DNA from: an uncultured Clostridia bacterium
GTDB taxonomy: Bacteria > Bacillota > Clostridia > Oscillospirales > Ruminococcaceae
NCBI GenBank assembly: GCA_947175045.1
Contig: CAMWLH010000107.1
Span: forward strand, 1 to 6,964
Length of the DNA stretch: 6,964 nucleotides
Direction: 5' to 3'
A model generated the notes under the pieces. That model was given only the letters and a program-made list of their open reading frames with translations, did no database searches and was not told the DNA's origin. Shown piece after piece: positions 5,747 to 6,964 of the stretch. Position numbers and translations under genes: made by a program. Each line of letters begins with the position of its first letter. Position 1 is the stretch's first letter.

Positions 5747-6908
5747 ATTATCAAAACGAACGGCGACCTTTACCGATTCGGTGATACGCCGTATGACGCG
5801 GATATCTCTACAATACGGCGCGGTGAATTTGTCGCAGGGTTTTCCCGATTTTGAGCCGCCGCGGGAGATACTCGACCGCCTTGCCGAGGTAACACGCGAG
5901 GATTTTCATCAATATTCTATAACATGGGGCGCGCAGAATTTCCGCGAGGCGCTCGCGGAGAAGCAGTCTCGGCTAATGGGCAGAACGATCGACCCGAACT
6001 CGGAGATCGTTGTCACCTGCGGCAGCACCGAGGCCATGATGGCGGCAATGATGACCGTCGTGAACCCCGGAGACAAGGTGATAGTTTTCTCGCCGTTTTA
6101 TGAGAATTACGGTGCGGACGCTATTCTTTCGGGCGCTGAACCCATTTATGTTCCGCTGAATCCGCCAGAATTTGATTTCGACCGTGATACCCTGGAAAAG
6201 GCGTTTATGCAGCACCCCAAGGCGCTTATTCTCTGTAATCCGTCAAATCCGTGCGGAAAGGTATTCGCCTATGAGGAGCTGAAATTTATTGCGGAGCTTG
6301 CGGAAAAATACGACGTTTTTGTAATTACCGATGAAGTGTACGAGCATATCGTCTACGAGCCTAACAAGCATGTTTATTTTTCGTCGCTGCAGAATATGCT
6401 CGAGCGGACGATATCCTGCTCGTCGCTCTCAAAAACCTATTCGATTACGGGTTGGCGGTTGGGGTATATAATCGCTCCGCCGCATATTATCGATGCGGCG
6501 AAAAAAGTCCACGATTTTCTTACCGTCGGCGCTGCCGCTCCGCTTCAGGAATCGGCGGTAGTCGGACTGAAATTCGGCGATGAATATTACAGGGAACTTC
6601 AAGAGAAATACACCGCAAAACGCGATCTGTTCCTAAAAGGACTTGACGATCTAAAGATAGCTCATACAACCCCGCAGGGAGCATACTACATACTTCTGGA
6701 TATCTCCGAATTCGGCTTTGAGTCCGATTTGGAATTCTGCGAGGTGCTTGCCCGTGACGTGGGAGTGGGAGCTGTTCCCGGGTCAAGTTTCTTCCGCGAG
6801 CCGGTAAACGATCTTATCCGTCTTCACTTCGCCAAAAAGGACGAAACACTGAACAATGCACTGAACCGTCTTGCCGATCTGAGGAAAAAGATCATACCGA
6901 GAAAATAA
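5739..6908 (+). CDS. PLP-dependent class I/II aminotransferase, kynurenine/methionine aminotransferase (YbdL) type
   Basis: Fold-type I cytosolic aminotransferase that interconverts amino acids and 2-oxo acids. The start at ATG 5739 (389 residues, overlapping the FAD gene by 8 nt) is chosen from ribosome-binding-site spacing. Motifs, in this numbering, are LSQGFPDF (31-38), GSTEA (95-99) for cofactor phosphate, NPSNPCG (167-173) with Asn170, ITDEVYEH (196-203) with Asp198 and Tyr201, SLSKTY with Schiff-base Lys232, WRLG with Arg240, and LIRLHF with Arg361 for the substrate carboxylate. The C-terminal part (DLEFCEVLA, VGVGAVPGSSFF, LIRLHFAKK) closely recalls E. coli YbdL, which prefers methionine, and the kynurenine/glutamine-K enzymes, which use 4-methylthio-2-oxobutanoate. 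Linkage to metNIQ supports a methionine-related role; aromatic amino acids are the main alternative. It is the last gene before the terminator. Confidence 0.9.
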   Translation: MPELSKRTATFTDSVIRRMTRISLQYGAVNLSQGFPDFEPPREILDRLAEVTREDFHQYSITWGAQNFREALAEKQSRLMGRTIDPNSEIVVTCGSTEAMMAAMMTVVNPGDKVIVFSPFYENYGADAILSGAEPIYVPLNPPEFDFDRDTLEKAFMQHPKALILCNPSNPCGKVFAYEELKFIAELAEKYDVFVITDEVYEHIVYEPNKHVYFSSLQNMLERTISCSSLSKTYSITGWRLGYIIAPPHIIDAAKKVHDFLTVGAAAPLQESAVVGLKFGDEYYRELQEKYTAKRDLFLKGLDDLKIAHTTPQGAYYILLDISEFGFESDLEFCEVLARDVGVGAVPGSSFFREPVNDLIRLHFAKKDETLNNALNRLADLRKKIIPRK

Positions 6909-6914
6909 AAACAA

Positions 6915-6940
6915 GCGAGAGAGCCTTTGTGCTTTCTCGC
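6915..6940. terminator. Hairpin terminator ending the operon, probably bidirectional
   Basis: GCGAGAGAGC (6915-6924) and GCTTTCTCGC (6931-6940) form a 10-bp stem with one G-U pair and a 6-nt loop, starting 6 nt after the aminotransferase stop. The tail on the plus strand (CTTCTGTTATAA) is only moderately U-rich. On the minus strand the stem is followed by TTGTTTTTATTTTC, a better U-tract, so it probably also stops a convergent gene beyond the right edge. Confidence 0.8.
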
Positions 6941-6964
6941 CTTCTGTTATAACACATATTGCGT

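Noticed and set aside
1..6964. CRISPR array, insertion sequence, tRNA or rRNA gene
   Set aside because: No regularly spaced repeats, transposase motifs or RNA gene signatures were found on either strand.

Overview
The window looks like chromosomal DNA of a Gram-positive anaerobe of the Bacillota (Clostridia, perhaps Oscillospirales). The signs are near-consensus sigma-A promoters, strong GGAGG-type ribosome binding sites, GTG and TTG starts, an AT-rich intergenic region beside GC-richer genes, and a lipoprotein-anchored binding protein. The taxonomic guess rests on style only; no marker gene is present.

Layout: two methionine-type (MetNIQ family) ABC importers diverge from one control region at about 1479-1804. 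Leftward runs metN1 (1478 to 453) followed by metI1 (from 453, cut by the left edge). Rightward runs a tight five-gene operon: metN2 (1805-2845), metI2 (2832-3509), metQ (3533-4348), a GlcD-type FAD-linked 2-hydroxyacid dehydrogenase (4361-5746) and a PLP aminotransferase of the kynurenine/methionine aminotransferase (YbdL) type (5739-6908). A hairpin terminator at 6915-6940 closes the operon.

Control region: each direction has its own TTGACA promoter with 17-bp spacing. The rightward one also has an extended -10 and a short dyad (CCTAT/ATAGG) just after the start site. The leftward leader, about 92 nt, holds a 14-codon upstream ORF with an excellent ribosome binding site. I see no S-box, T-box or other known riboswitch.

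How the genes may work together: the importer brings in a methionine-like solute, the FAD enzyme could oxidise a D-2-hydroxy acid to a 2-oxo acid, and the aminotransferase could convert the 2-oxo acid to the amino acid (or the reverse). MetQ carries Cys226 where E. coli MetQ has its methionine-binding Asn229, so its ligand may differ from L-methionine. A scavenging route for methionine hydroxy or keto analogues is the most attractive reading, but it is an inference. The points most worth following are this operon, the MetQ substitution and the leader peptide.
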